Assembly: GCA_020851855.1 (NCBI GenBank)
Contig: JADZBY010000017.1
Span: forward strand, 1-12,774
Source: Anaerolineae bacterium
Lineage (GTDB): Bacteria > Chloroflexota > Anaerolineae > Aggregatilineales > UBA2796
Reading direction: 5' to 3'
Length of the DNA: 12,774 nucleotides
The position numbers and the translations under genes were made by a program. The notes beneath the pieces were generated by a model. That model saw only the letters and a program-made list of their open reading frames with translations, was not told the origin of the DNA and did no database searches. Positions 1 to 6,635 of the stretch are shown in pieces (the first letter of the stretch is position 1; every line of letters begins with the position of its first letter).

Positions 1-558
1 AGATGTGATCGAGCGGAGTTCGCCCGGCTCATTGCGGCGCCGTCGGTGAAACCTGACGCCGCACCCAAGCTGGCGAAGATATTCTCCGATGCTACCCAGA
101 AATCATTGAACGATGACAAACGCGCTGAGGCTTTGGCAGAAATCGCCCTCTGCAAGCAGCGTATCCAGAACGCAGAGAAGCTATTCCTGATGGCCCGGAT
201 CGAAGAGAAGGAAATGCAGCGCCATATCGAGGACAATGAGCGTCAAATTGCGCGTCTTCAGGCTGAATTGGCCGAAGAGAGCCAGATCAGGCAGATGATT
301 GAGACGGCAATCAGCCTATTGGCCGATACGAGCCGGAATTGGCATGAAGCATCCAATGAGGATAAGCAGGCGTTCGCCCGTAGCTTGTTCTCGGAGATCG
401 TTTATGACTTGGACACACGCCGAATCGTGGGGTTCAAGCTCAAGTCATGGGCAGAACCGTATCTGCAAGTGAGAGCCGGAATAGTCAGTAGTGAAGCGCT
501 CCCGGAGGGATTCGAACCCCCGACGCCAGGTTCCGAAGACCTGCGCTCTATCCCCTGA
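1..558 (+). CDS. Large serine recombinase, C-terminal part (5' end outside window)
   Basis: The frame is open from base 1 and stops with TGA at 556-558, so only the C-terminal ~185 residues are visible. A long charged alpha-helical/coiled-coil stretch (codons from about base 60 to 330, rich in E, K, R, Q) is followed by the ending LFSEIVYDLDTRRIVGFKLK and SWAEPYLQVRAG. That arrangement is characteristic of large serine recombinases, which cut and rejoin DNA during integration and excision of mobile elements. The catalytic serine domain and zinc ribbon must lie to the left. After RAG the frame runs on for about 26 more codons, the last 20 of which (EALPEGFEPPTPGSEDLRSIP) are the antisense of the tRNA-Arg gene and are unlikely to be an ancestral part of the enzyme. 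Hand-counted G+C over 61-480 is about 53%, clearly below the neighbouring genes, which supports foreign origin. The family call is firm; whether the enzyme is active cannot be judged from this piece. Confidence 0.85.
   Translation, partial: RCDRAEFARLIAAPSVKPDAAPKLAKIFSDATQKSLNDDKRAEALAEIALCKQRIQNAEKLFLMARIEEKEMQRHIEDNERQIARLQAELAEESQIRQMIETAISLLADTSRNWHEASNEDKQAFARSLFSEIVYDLDTRRIVGFKLKSWAEPYLQVRAGIVSSEALPEGFEPPTPGSEDLRSIP
497..558. other. Putative element attachment site in the tRNA-Arg 3' half
   Basis: The recombinase frame reads into the 3' end of the tRNA gene, and the base composition changes at the same place: about 53% G+C to the left, host-like to the right. This is the geometry expected when an element integrates at the 3' end of a tRNA gene and restores the gene with its own copy of the att sequence. 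The opposite element end and any direct repeat of this segment would lie to the left of the window, so the att core cannot be defined here. Use of a tRNA site by a serine recombinase is less usual than by tyrosine integrases. Confidence 0.5.
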
Positions 559-569
559 GCTACGGGAGC
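497..569 (-). tRNA. tRNA-Arg (anticodon UCG)
   Basis: Read on the minus strand this folds as a complete 73-nt cloverleaf. The acceptor stem GCTCCCG (569-563) pairs with CGGGAGC (504-498). The D arm is GCTC-AGGGGATA-GAGC, and the anticodon stem CAGGT/ACCTG encloses the loop CTTCGGA. The variable loop has 5 bases, and the T arm GGGGG-TTCGAAT-CCCTC contains one G-U pair. The discriminator is G. The loop places TCG at positions 34-36, which reads CGA arginine codons. No CCA is encoded; the 3' flank reads CTT. The gene is co-directional with acnA and separated from it by a strong hairpin. Its 3' end abuts, and overlaps in antisense, the end of the recombinase frame. Confidence 0.95.
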
Positions 570-594
570 ATGTGATGCGCCGGAGTCTAATGCC

Positions 595-630
595 GCGCCG
601 CCCGGTCGTCAAGGCGAAACCGGGCGGCGC
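595..630 (-). terminator. Hairpin terminator candidate after acnA
   Basis: A perfect 12-bp inverted repeat (GCGCCGCCCGGT at 595-606 with ACCGGGCGGCGC at 619-630) has a 12-nt loop and lies 15 bases downstream of the acnA stop and upstream of the tRNA-Arg gene. There is no T-run on either strand after the stem, so it would be a U-less hairpin or a processing/insulation structure separating acnA mRNA from the tRNA. Confidence 0.6.
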
Positions 631-645
631 ACTTGAGCCGGGTGC

Positions 646-3354
646 TCAGCTCTCGATGATGGTCCGCAGCACAGCAGGCAGGATGCCGCCGTTGCGATAG
701 TAGTCGATCTCCACCTGCGAATCGAGCCGCGCCACGGCCTTGAAGCTGAAGCTCGCGCCGTCGGATCGCGTCGCGCGCACCGTCACCTCGGCGCGCGGCG
801 TGATCGAGTCCGAGATGCCCTCGATGCTGATCACTTCCTGACCCGTCAGGCCATACGTGTCCGCGTTTTCGCCCTCTTTGAACTGGAGCGGCAGCACGCC
901 CATGCCCACCAGATTGCCCCGGTGGATGCGCTCGTAGCTATCGGCCAGAACAGCCCGCACGCCCATCAGCCGCGTGCCCTTCGCCGCCCAGTCGCGCGAG
1001 CTGCCCGTGCCGTATTCCTTGCCGGCGACGACCACCAACGGCACGCCCTCGGCCCGGTACTGCATGGCCGCGTCGTAGATGCTCATCTCTTCGCCGCTGG
1101 GCTGGTGGATGGTCATGCCGCCTTCTTTGCCGCCCATCATCAGGTTCTTGATGCGGATATTGGCGAACGTGCCACGCAGCATGACCTGGTCGTTGCCGCG
1201 CCGCGTGCCGTACTGGTTGAAATCCTCGCGCTTCACCCCCCGCTCCAACAGGTAGCGGCCCGCCGGGCTGTTTGCGGCGATGTTGCCCGCCGGTGAGATG
1301 TGGTCTGTCGTGATCGAGTCGCCGAACATGGCCAGGATGCGCGCGCCGGTGATGTCGGAGAGCGGCTGCACGTCCAGCGTGAAGTTCTCGAAGAACGGCG
1401 GCTCCTGGATGTACGTCGATTCGGAATCCCAATCGTACAGGAGCTTGCCCTTGCTGGGGATGGCGTTCCACTCCGGGTTGGCGTTTTCGATGCCGCCATA
1501 CAACCGGCGGAAGACCTCGGCCCGCGCCGCACGGCTCACTTCGGCGGCGATCTCGTCCTGCGTCGGCCAGATTTCCTTCAAGTACACCGGCTCGCCGTCG
1601 CCGTCATAGCCGATTGGATCGTTGAGCAGGTCAACGTCCACCGTGCCCGCCAGCGCGTAGGCGACGACCAGCGGCGGCGAGGCGAGGAAGTTGGCCTTAA
1701 CCACCGGGTTGATGCGCCCCTCGAAGTTGCGGTTGCCGCTCAGGACCGCCGCCGCGACGAGGTTGTTTTCCGTGACGGCCTGCGCCACCTGCGCCGGGAC
1801 CGGGCCGCTGTTCCCGATGCACGTCATACAGCCATAGCCGACGACATGGAAACCGAGCTGCTCCAGGTACGGCATGACGCCCGCCTCGGTCAGGTATTCC
1901 GTGACGACGCGCGAGCCGGGCGCGAGGCTGGTCTTCACGTAGCCGGGCACTTTCAGGCCGCGCTCGACCGCCTTCTTGGCCAGCAAGCCCGCGCCGAGCA
2001 TGACCGACGGGTTCGACGTGTTCGTGCAGCTCGTGATGGACGCGATGACGACCGCGCCGTGCCCCAGCGTCATGGGCTTGCCGTTCGAAACCATCGCCGT
2101 CTGCGAAAGCGCCTTTTCGTCCAGGGCGTACCCCCGGTTGCTGACCGGCGCGCGCAGCGCTTCTTCGAAAGCATCCTTCATGCTGCGCAGCGGCACACGG
2201 TCCTGCGGGCGCTTGGGGCCGGCCAGACTCGGCTCGACGGAACCGAGGTCCAGTTCGACCACGTCGGTGAACTGCGGCGGGGCCATGTCGTCGGTGCGGA
2301 ACAGACCCTGCGCGCGGCAGTAATTCTCGACAAGCTGCACCTCGTCGTCGGTGCGGCCCGTGCGGCGCAGGTAGTGGAGCGTCTGCTCATCCACCGGGAA
2401 AAAGCCCATCGTCGCGCCGTATTCCGGGGCCATGTTGGCGATGGTGGCGCGGTCCACCACGGGCATCGAACTCAGGCCGGGGCCGAAGAACTCCACGAAC
2501 TTATCGACCACGCCGCGCTTGCGCAGGACCTGCGTCACGACGAGCACCAGGTCGGTGGCCGTCGCGCCTTCGGGCAGCTTGCCGGTCAGCTTCACGCCGA
2601 TGACTTCGGGCAGCAGCATGTAATACGGCTGGCCGAGCATGACCGCCTCGGCCTCGATGCCGCCCACGCCCCAGCCGACGACACCCAGGCCGTTGATCAT
2701 CGTGCTGTGCGAGTCCGTGCCGACCAGGCTATCCGGGAAGGCGATGGGCTTGCCGTCGATGTTGCGCTTGAGCACGACTTTGGCCAGGTACTCCAGATTC
2801 ACCTGGTGGACGATGCCGCTGCCGGGCGGGACCACGCGGAAGTTCTTGAAGGCAGCCTGCGCCCAGCGCAGAAACTCGTAACGCTCGCGGTTGCGCTCAA
2901 ATTCCAGCCGCGTATTGATGAACAGCGCATCCGGCGAGCCAAACGCATCGGCTTGCACGGAGTGGTCGATGACCAGATCGACGGGCACGAGCGGCTGAAT
3001 GCGCTCCGGGTCGCCGCCCGCCCGCACCATCGCCGCGCGCATCGCCGCCAGATCGACCATGCACGGCACGCCGGTGTAGTCCTGCATCAAGACGCGGGCC
3101 GGTTTGAAGGGAATCTCGCGCGCGGCGGGCGTCGGCGTCCAACTGGCCAGCGCTGCGACGTCCGCTTCGGTCACGTCGTAGTCGTTCAAGCTGCGCAGGG
3201 CCGATTCGAGCAGCACCTTGATCGAAAAGGGCAGGTGCGACACCGGCGCGATGTGCAGCTCTTCCAGCCGGCTGATGCGGTAGAAAAAGCCTGTGCCGCT
3301 TCCCGTCTCGAAAGCGGTCAGAGCGCCAAAGCGATCAATCGTGTTTGTGGCCAT
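646..3354 (-). CDS. acnA: Aconitate hydratase (aconitase A)
   Basis: This 902-residue protein has the usual length for the AcnA/IRP-type aconitases. It isomerises citrate to isocitrate via cis-aconitate in the cytosolic TCA cycle. The [4Fe-4S] ligands are visible: Cys443 in SITSCTNTSNPS, and Cys509 and Cys512 in GYGCMTCIGNSGP. The N-terminal part holds DHSVQ (130-134) and VGTDSHSTMINGLGVVGWGV (211-230). The swivel domain contains GDSITTDHISPAGN (678-691) and the substrate-binding GTGSSRDWAAKGTRLMGVRA (782-801). No signal peptide or frameshift is seen. The ATG start at 3354 is supported by GAGGA at 3359-3363, four bases upstream. It stands alone: the solute-binding gene ends about 300 bases upstream, beyond a palindromic repeat, and a hairpin follows the stop. 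The antisense strand is open for 739 codons, a GC-rich shadow. Confidence 0.97.
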   Translation of the reverse strand: MATNTIDRFGALTAFETGSGTGFFYRISRLEELHIAPVSHLPFSIKVLLESALRSLNDYDVTEADVAALASWTPTPAAREIPFKPARVLMQDYTGVPCMVDLAAMRAAMVRAGGDPERIQPLVPVDLVIDHSVQADAFGSPDALFINTRLEFERNRERYEFLRWAQAAFKNFRVVPPGSGIVHQVNLEYLAKVVLKRNIDGKPIAFPDSLVGTDSHSTMINGLGVVGWGVGGIEAEAVMLGQPYYMLLPEVIGVKLTGKLPEGATATDLVLVVTQVLRKRGVVDKFVEFFGPGLSSMPVVDRATIANMAPEYGATMGFFPVDEQTLHYLRRTGRTDDEVQLVENYCRAQGLFRTDDMAPPQFTDVVELDLGSVEPSLAGPKRPQDRVPLRSMKDAFEEALRAPVSNRGYALDEKALSQTAMVSNGKPMTLGHGAVVIASITSCTNTSNPSVMLGAGLLAKKAVERGLKVPGYVKTSLAPGSRVVTEYLTEAGVMPYLEQLGFHVVGYGCMTCIGNSGPVPAQVAQAVTENNLVAAAVLSGNRNFEGRINPVVKANFLASPPLVVAYALAGTVDVDLLNDPIGYDGDGEPVYLKEIWPTQDEIAAEVSRAARAEVFRRLYGGIENANPEWNAIPSKGKLLYDWDSESTYIQEPPFFENFTLDVQPLSDITGARILAMFGDSITTDHISPAGNIAANSPAGRYLLERGVKREDFNQYGTRRGNDQVMLRGTFANIRIKNLMMGGKEGGMTIHQPSGEEMSIYDAAMQYRAEGVPLVVVAGKEYGTGSSRDWAAKGTRLMGVRAVLADSYERIHRGNLVGMGVLPLQFKEGENADTYGLTGQEVISIEGISDSITPRAEVTVRATRSDGASFSFKAVARLDSQVEIDYYRNGGILPAVLRTIIES

Positions 3355-3432
3355 CCCATCCTCGCAGGCTATGTCGTCCGCGTTGCGCGGAGTGTACTGT
3401 GTTTGTGTGGCATGAAAAGCAGATTACAGCCA

Positions 3433-3461
3433 ATTTTATCAGGTTGGGGCCAAAGTGGTAA
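3433..3461 (-). promoter_or_regulatory. Candidate sigma-70-type promoter for acnA
   Basis: On the minus strand TTACCA (3461-3456) and TAAAAT (3438-3433) are separated by 17 bases. The -10 matches the consensus at 5 of 6 positions and the -35 at 4 of 6. The leader to the acnA ATG would be about 70 bases. A second, weaker pair (TTTTCA and TACACT, 16-base spacer) lies closer to the gene. The segment 3355-3520 is noticeably more A/T-rich than the flanking genes, as expected for a promoter region. Confidence 0.45.
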
Positions 3462-3520
3462 GGAAAAGGGCATACCGCATTCGCATCAGGAGCGGCAATC
3501 AGGGCAGGGAGTAGAATAGC

Positions 3521-3625
3521 GCCTCACCCCCGGCCCCTCTCTACGCGGTACTCCGCGTGGAGAGGGGAGAAGGCGCGTGCGAATGAGGCCTGCGATCTCC
3601 TCTCTCCATGCCGTCGGGGGTGAGG
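3521..3625. repeat. Intergenic palindromic repeat, copy A
   Basis: The ends are a 10-bp inverted repeat, CCTCACCCCC (3522-3531) and GGGGGTGAGG (3616-3625). Inside is a near-perfect 15-bp hairpin, 3534-3548 with 3553-3567 around a TACT loop, that includes one T-G pair. The part CTACGCGGTACTCC... at 3541-3566 recurs base for base at 8904-8929 in copy D. It fills the space between the solute-binding gene and the acnA promoter and may also act as a transcription or mRNA-end barrier. There is no T-run. Confidence 0.85.
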
Positions 3626-3656
3626 ACGTTTTGATACGACAGCCCTGCGGGGAAGA

Positions 3657-4502
3657 TCACAGCCACTTCCCCACCAGCGCGGCGAGCGTGCCATCCTCGG
3701 CCATCGCCTCAAGCGCGGCGTTGATTTTGCCCGCCAGCACTCGGCTGCCCGGCGCGGCGGCGGCGACGTAGGGATCGGGCTGGACCGTCGCGGACGCCAA
3801 CTGTAGCGCGCTGTCCGGGTGTGCGCGCAGATATAGCCGCGCCGATACGGCATCGACCAGCGCCGCATCCGCCGCGCCGCGCTCGACTGCCGCCAGCGCC
3901 TCGTCCGGCTCGATGAAGTGGCGGATGTCGAGCGCCGCCAGCCGCCGCAGCCAGCGCCGCGCCAGTTCGTCGCCCACCGCGCCGTATTCCACCGCCACAG
4001 ACTTTCCGTCAAGCTGCTCCATACGCGCGATCCCGCCCCTGGAGACGAGAATCTGCCCGGCGTCGAGATAAGCGCGCGTGTAGATGACTGCGCCGATGCG
4101 CGTGGCGTCGAAGGACAGCGCCGATACGAGCGCCTCGACCTGGTTGGTGCGCAGCGCATCGTACAGACCGTCAATACCCATCGGCGTGATGGCCACCTGC
4201 ACGCCCAACCGCCGCCCGATCTCGTGCGCGATGTCCACATCCAGCCCGAACGGCCCATCCGGACCGAGCGCGCTGAAGGGCGGATAGCTGGTGTCCATGC
4301 CGACGCGCAGCACGCCGGTTTGTTCCACGCGCCACATGGCCATGTCGCGTGGATTGGCCTGCCTGTAGCGCCAGAACAGCAACCCGACGAGCGCGACGCA
4401 CGCCAGCATCGCCGCCAGACGGCGCAGCGTTTTGAAGGCGAGCCGGTTCAGGCGTTGCCAATCGTGTGGGCGGCGTGGTCGGACGGTCGCCGGGGCGTTC
4501 AC
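3657..4502 (-). CDS. Membrane-anchored family-3 extracellular solute-binding protein
   Basis: The 281 residues comprise a basic N-terminus, one transmembrane segment at about 28-45 (LRRLAAMLACVALVGLLFW) and a bacterial family-3 solute-binding domain from about 64 to the end. LRVGMDTSYPPFSALG (65-80) and GLDVDIAHEIGRRLGV (86-101) are the classic start of this amino-acid-binding fold, and VALVDAVSARLYL-type hinge segments follow. There is no lipobox. The start was taken as GTG at 4502 and not a longer frame because it overlaps the hydrolase stop (GTGA, 4499-4502) and has GGGAG at 4510-4514, 7 bases upstream. Such proteins usually deliver amino acids or other small polar ligands to an ABC importer, but no permease or ATPase is nearby. 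It may serve an unlinked transporter or act as a tethered ligand sensor. The substrate is unknown. Confidence 0.8.
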   Translation of the reverse strand: MNAPATVRPRRPHDWQRLNRLAFKTLRRLAAMLACVALVGLLFWRYRQANPRDMAMWRVEQTGVLRVGMDTSYPPFSALGPDGPFGLDVDIAHEIGRRLGVQVAITPMGIDGLYDALRTNQVEALVSALSFDATRIGAVIYTRAYLDAGQILVSRGGIARMEQLDGKSVAVEYGAVGDELARRWLRRLAALDIRHFIEPDEALAAVERGAADAALVDAVSARLYLRAHPDSALQLASATVQPDPYVAAAAPGSRVLAGKINAALEAMAEDGTLAALVGKWL

Positions 4503-5788
4503 GGCGTCGCTCCCAGCGCCGGCGACAGCGCCCAGGCGCGCACCTCGTCGTAAATCGGGCGCGGGCGGAACTCGAAGGTGACGAAGGCGAAATAATCCTG
4601 GTAGGTGCGGTGCAGGACCGGCGAACGGAAGTACCAGAAGCACAGGTTTCGCACCGTCGGCCAGGCGCGCTCGGCGTAACGCAGCGCGTCCAGCGTATAC
4701 TCGATGCGCTGGCCGGGCCGCACGGCGTGCACCCAGCGCGGGTGATCATTCCAGCTGCTCTCGGTGATGTACACCGGGCGCTCGGCGTCGCCGACGTCGC
4801 GCATCACGCCCAGCAGCATCTCGAAGCGGCGGAAGTTGAGCCGGTCCGGCGCGGGTGGATCGTCGGGCGGCAGCGTGAAGCCGTAGGTGTGCACGGCGAG
4901 CGCGTCCATCACATCCGCCGCGCCCGCCTCGTACATGCGGCGCAGGTACACGATGTCGTCGGTGGCCGCCGGGCTGCCTTCCGGCTCGATGGTTGGGGCC
5001 AGCGCGCCGCCCAGGATGATCACGTCCGGGTTGGCGGCGTGCGCGGCGGTATACACCTGACGCAGCATATCCACATACTCGGCGGGCGTGGTTTGCCGGA
5101 AGCCCCATTCAAAGGCCAGATTCGGCTCGTTCCAGGGGACGATCATGTCCACGCGGCCACGGTAACGCGCTGCAAAGTCGGCCACGAACTCGGCATAATC
5201 CGGGTAGCGGTCGGGCGTCAGGTAGTTGAGCGTGGTGGGCTGCTCGTCCGGGTCGGGCCGCGCCCAGGCAGGCACGAATCCGAGGCGCGCGATGAGCGTC
5301 AGTCCTTGCCGGTCGGCCATGTCGATGATGCGGTCGGCGTGCTGCCAGTCGTACACATCCTCGGCAGGTTCCAGGTACGCCCACAGGAACAACTGCACGA
5401 TGCTGGTTGCGCCCATCTCGCGCACCAGGCGCAACGTGCGGTACATGTTCACGTCGGTCACTTCGCCGTCAAGGCGGGTGTGCATGCACAGGATGGGGTG
5501 ATGGGTGACCACCGGCGGCGGCTCGACGGGCACACGCGCCGCCGCCGGGGCAAGCTGCACAATCGCCGCCGCGAGCACGATCAGCCGCGCCCAGATCGGC
5601 CAGCGGCGGATCAGCCAGCCGGCAAGGCGTCCGGCGCGGTAGGAAAGACCCTCACCCCTGCTCCCGTCCGGCTCAGAGGATACTGCCGCGCGATTGCCCT
5701 GCCGTTCCCCTCTACCGCGAACCGGGGTCCCCTCTGGGGTGGTTCGGCGGTGAGGGGCCAGGGGTGAGGGTGATTTCTCCCCACTCAC
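4499..5788 (-). CDS. Membrane-anchored clan-A (GH39-like) glycoside hydrolase
   Basis: The protein has 429 residues from the GTG at 5788. Residues ~6-47 are encoded by a palindromic repeat and are Pro/Arg/Gly-rich. One transmembrane segment (~64-86, PIWARLIVLAAAIVQLAPAA) precedes a (beta/alpha)8-type hydrolase domain (~98-420). The likely acid/base is Glu221 in VPWNEPNLAFEW and the nucleophile Glu343 in YITESSWND; both sit where clan-A glycosidases carry them. VQLFLWAYLEP and DALAVHTYGF are further barrel strands. The catalytic domain is predicted to be outside the membrane and should act on a glycan or glycoside whose identity cannot be read from sequence. The GTG overlaps the TetR-family stop by four bases and has GAGG 10 bases upstream (5799-5802), which argues for this start despite the repeat. 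No good internal start lies between the repeat and the membrane segment. Confidence 0.75.
   Translation of the reverse strand: MSGEKSPSPLAPHRRTTPEGTPVRGRGERQGNRAAVSSEPDGSRGEGLSYRAGRLAGWLIRRWPIWARLIVLAAAIVQLAPAAARVPVEPPPVVTHHPILCMHTRLDGEVTDVNMYRTLRLVREMGATSIVQLFLWAYLEPAEDVYDWQHADRIIDMADRQGLTLIARLGFVPAWARPDPDEQPTTLNYLTPDRYPDYAEFVADFAARYRGRVDMIVPWNEPNLAFEWGFRQTTPAEYVDMLRQVYTAAHAANPDVIILGGALAPTIEPEGSPAATDDIVYLRRMYEAGAADVMDALAVHTYGFTLPPDDPPAPDRLNFRRFEMLLGVMRDVGDAERPVYITESSWNDHPRWVHAVRPGQRIEYTLDALRYAERAWPTVRNLCFWYFRSPVLHRTYQDYFAFVTFEFRPRPIYDEVRAWALSPALGATP
5648..5771. repeat. Palindromic repeat, copy B (inside the hydrolase gene)
   Basis: The outer arms are a perfect 13-bp inverted repeat: ACCCTCACCCCTG (5648-5660) and CAGGGGTGAGGGT (5759-5771). 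An inner arm ACCGCGAACC pairs with GGTTCGGCGGT apart from one bulged base, around a GGGGTCCCCTCTGGGG core that resembles the core of copy C. It lies within the N-terminal codons of the glycoside hydrolase and encodes about 41 residues without a stop. Confidence 0.85.
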
Positions 5789-6357
5789 CGCACGTCGTCC
5801 TCAAGCACGCCGTACAGCAGCAGATCGACCATGCCATCCAGCCAGACGCGCTGCGGGAAGAGCCGCATGGCGAAACGCGCCGCGCCGGGCGCGATCCGCT
5901 CCGAGACGAGGTAGCCGATCAGGAAGGCGGCCAACATCCGGCCCAGGATCGCATCCGAGACGGGCCGGAGCTGCCCGGTGGCCTTGAGCCGGTCCAAGAA
6001 CTCGCCCGCCGGGCCGAGGATGTCCGCGCCCAACTGCGCCAGCCCGTCACTGCCGCGTTCCTGCGCATCAAAGGCGACCAGCTCGAAATACGTCTCGTGC
6101 TGGCGCGCCACATTCACCAGGCGGCGCATGGCATCGCGCAGCAGATCGGCGGCGTCGTCGCCGGCGGCCTGGGCGAGCGCCTCACGCACTGCCGGCATCG
6201 GGCTGTACGCGCGCCGCAGGGCGTTCAGGATATGGCGTTCGTCGGGGTAAAGGGCGCGCACGGCGTCGAGGCTCTGCCCGGCGCGCGCCGCGACGGCTTC
6301 CAGCGACAGCGCGGCGATGCCTGGGTCGCGGACGAGCGCCCAGGCGGCATCCAGCAC
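5785..6357 (-). CDS. TetR/AcrR-family transcriptional regulator
   Basis: At 190 residues this is the usual size for TetR-family repressors. The N-terminal helix-turn-helix is in residues 1-45: LDAAWALVRDPGIAALSLEA, then VAARAGQSLDAVRALYPDER, which matches the family pattern (helix 1, S/T-hydrophobic turn, IAxxAG, Y-x-x-F/YPDK-like end). The rest is a helical ligand/dimer domain with a hydrophobic segment (RMLAAFLIGYLVSERI) typical of the effector pocket. It sits between the small membrane genes and the hydrolase and shares a GTGA overlap with the hydrolase, so it probably autoregulates this operon; the ligand is unknown. GTG at 6357 is the only standard start after the in-frame stop at 6406-6408, but it lacks a Shine-Dalgarno. 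A CTG at 6387 has AGGAG 11 bases upstream and would add ten residues, so the true start is uncertain. Confidence 0.8.
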   Translation of the reverse strand: MLDAAWALVRDPGIAALSLEAVAARAGQSLDAVRALYPDERHILNALRRAYSPMPAVREALAQAAGDDAADLLRDAMRRLVNVARQHETYFELVAFDAQERGSDGLAQLGADILGPAGEFLDRLKATGQLRPVSDAILGRMLAAFLIGYLVSERIAPGAARFAMRLFPQRVWLDGMVDLLLYGVLEDDVR

Positions 6358-6419
6358 GGGATCGGATGGGGGAGCGTGGGACGGCAGCGGCGGAGTTGCT
6401 CCTGATTACGCTCTCGTTC

Positions 6420-6635
6420 TTACTTGCGCGCGCCGACTTCGGTGATCTGCCGCATCAGGCCGATGGCCGTCAGCGCGACCCGGAAAATGTCCATGGTCTT
6501 CACGCGGCCCGGCTCCCCGACGGGGTGGTTTTCTTCCTCGGCGCGCGAGTACAGGTGCGCGGTGACCAGCCCAGCGCCCAGGCCGAGCGCCGCGCCGAGA
6601 AGGTAGGTCAGCGTCTTACGGTTGTTCTCATTCAT
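6420..6635 (-). CDS. Small YtxH-like glycine-zipper membrane protein
   Basis: This 71-residue protein carries one predicted membrane helix, KTLTYLLGAALGLGAGLVTA (about 8-27), with a glycine pattern like the YtxH family. A polar acidic stretch (SRAEEENHPVGEPGR) and a second amphipathic helix (MDIFRVALTAIGLMRQITEV) follow. The ATG at 6635 has GGAG ten bases upstream and overlaps the preceding gene by eight bases (ATGAATGA), indicating translational coupling. The function is unknown: YtxH-type proteins are often associated with envelope or stress genes, but the resemblance here is only in architecture. Confidence 0.7.
   Translation of the reverse strand: MNENNRKTLTYLLGAALGLGAGLVTAHLYSRAEEENHPVGEPGRVKTMDIFRVALTAIGLMRQITEVGARK

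Noticed and set aside
491..700. Small plus-strand frame with the sequence RRDSNPRRQ
   Set aside because: It is the antisense translation of the tRNA-Arg gene plus the acnA 3' end. Frames with this signature are a well-known artefact over tRNA genes.
1300..3519. 739-codon open frame antisense to acnA
   Set aside because: Its composition (Arg, His, Ala, Gly, Val-rich; no motif) and exact overlap with a strongly conserved aconitase show it is a GC-rich shadow frame.
4503..4643. Extended N-terminus of the solute-binding protein back to 4643
   Set aside because: It would overlap the hydrolase by about 145 bases and has no membrane or family features. GTG 4502 has a Shine-Dalgarno and a GTGA overlap.
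4466..5767. 433-codon plus-strand frame opposite the hydrolase
   Set aside because: It is antisense to a gene with clear catalytic motifs and has no recognisable domain, so it is treated as a shadow.
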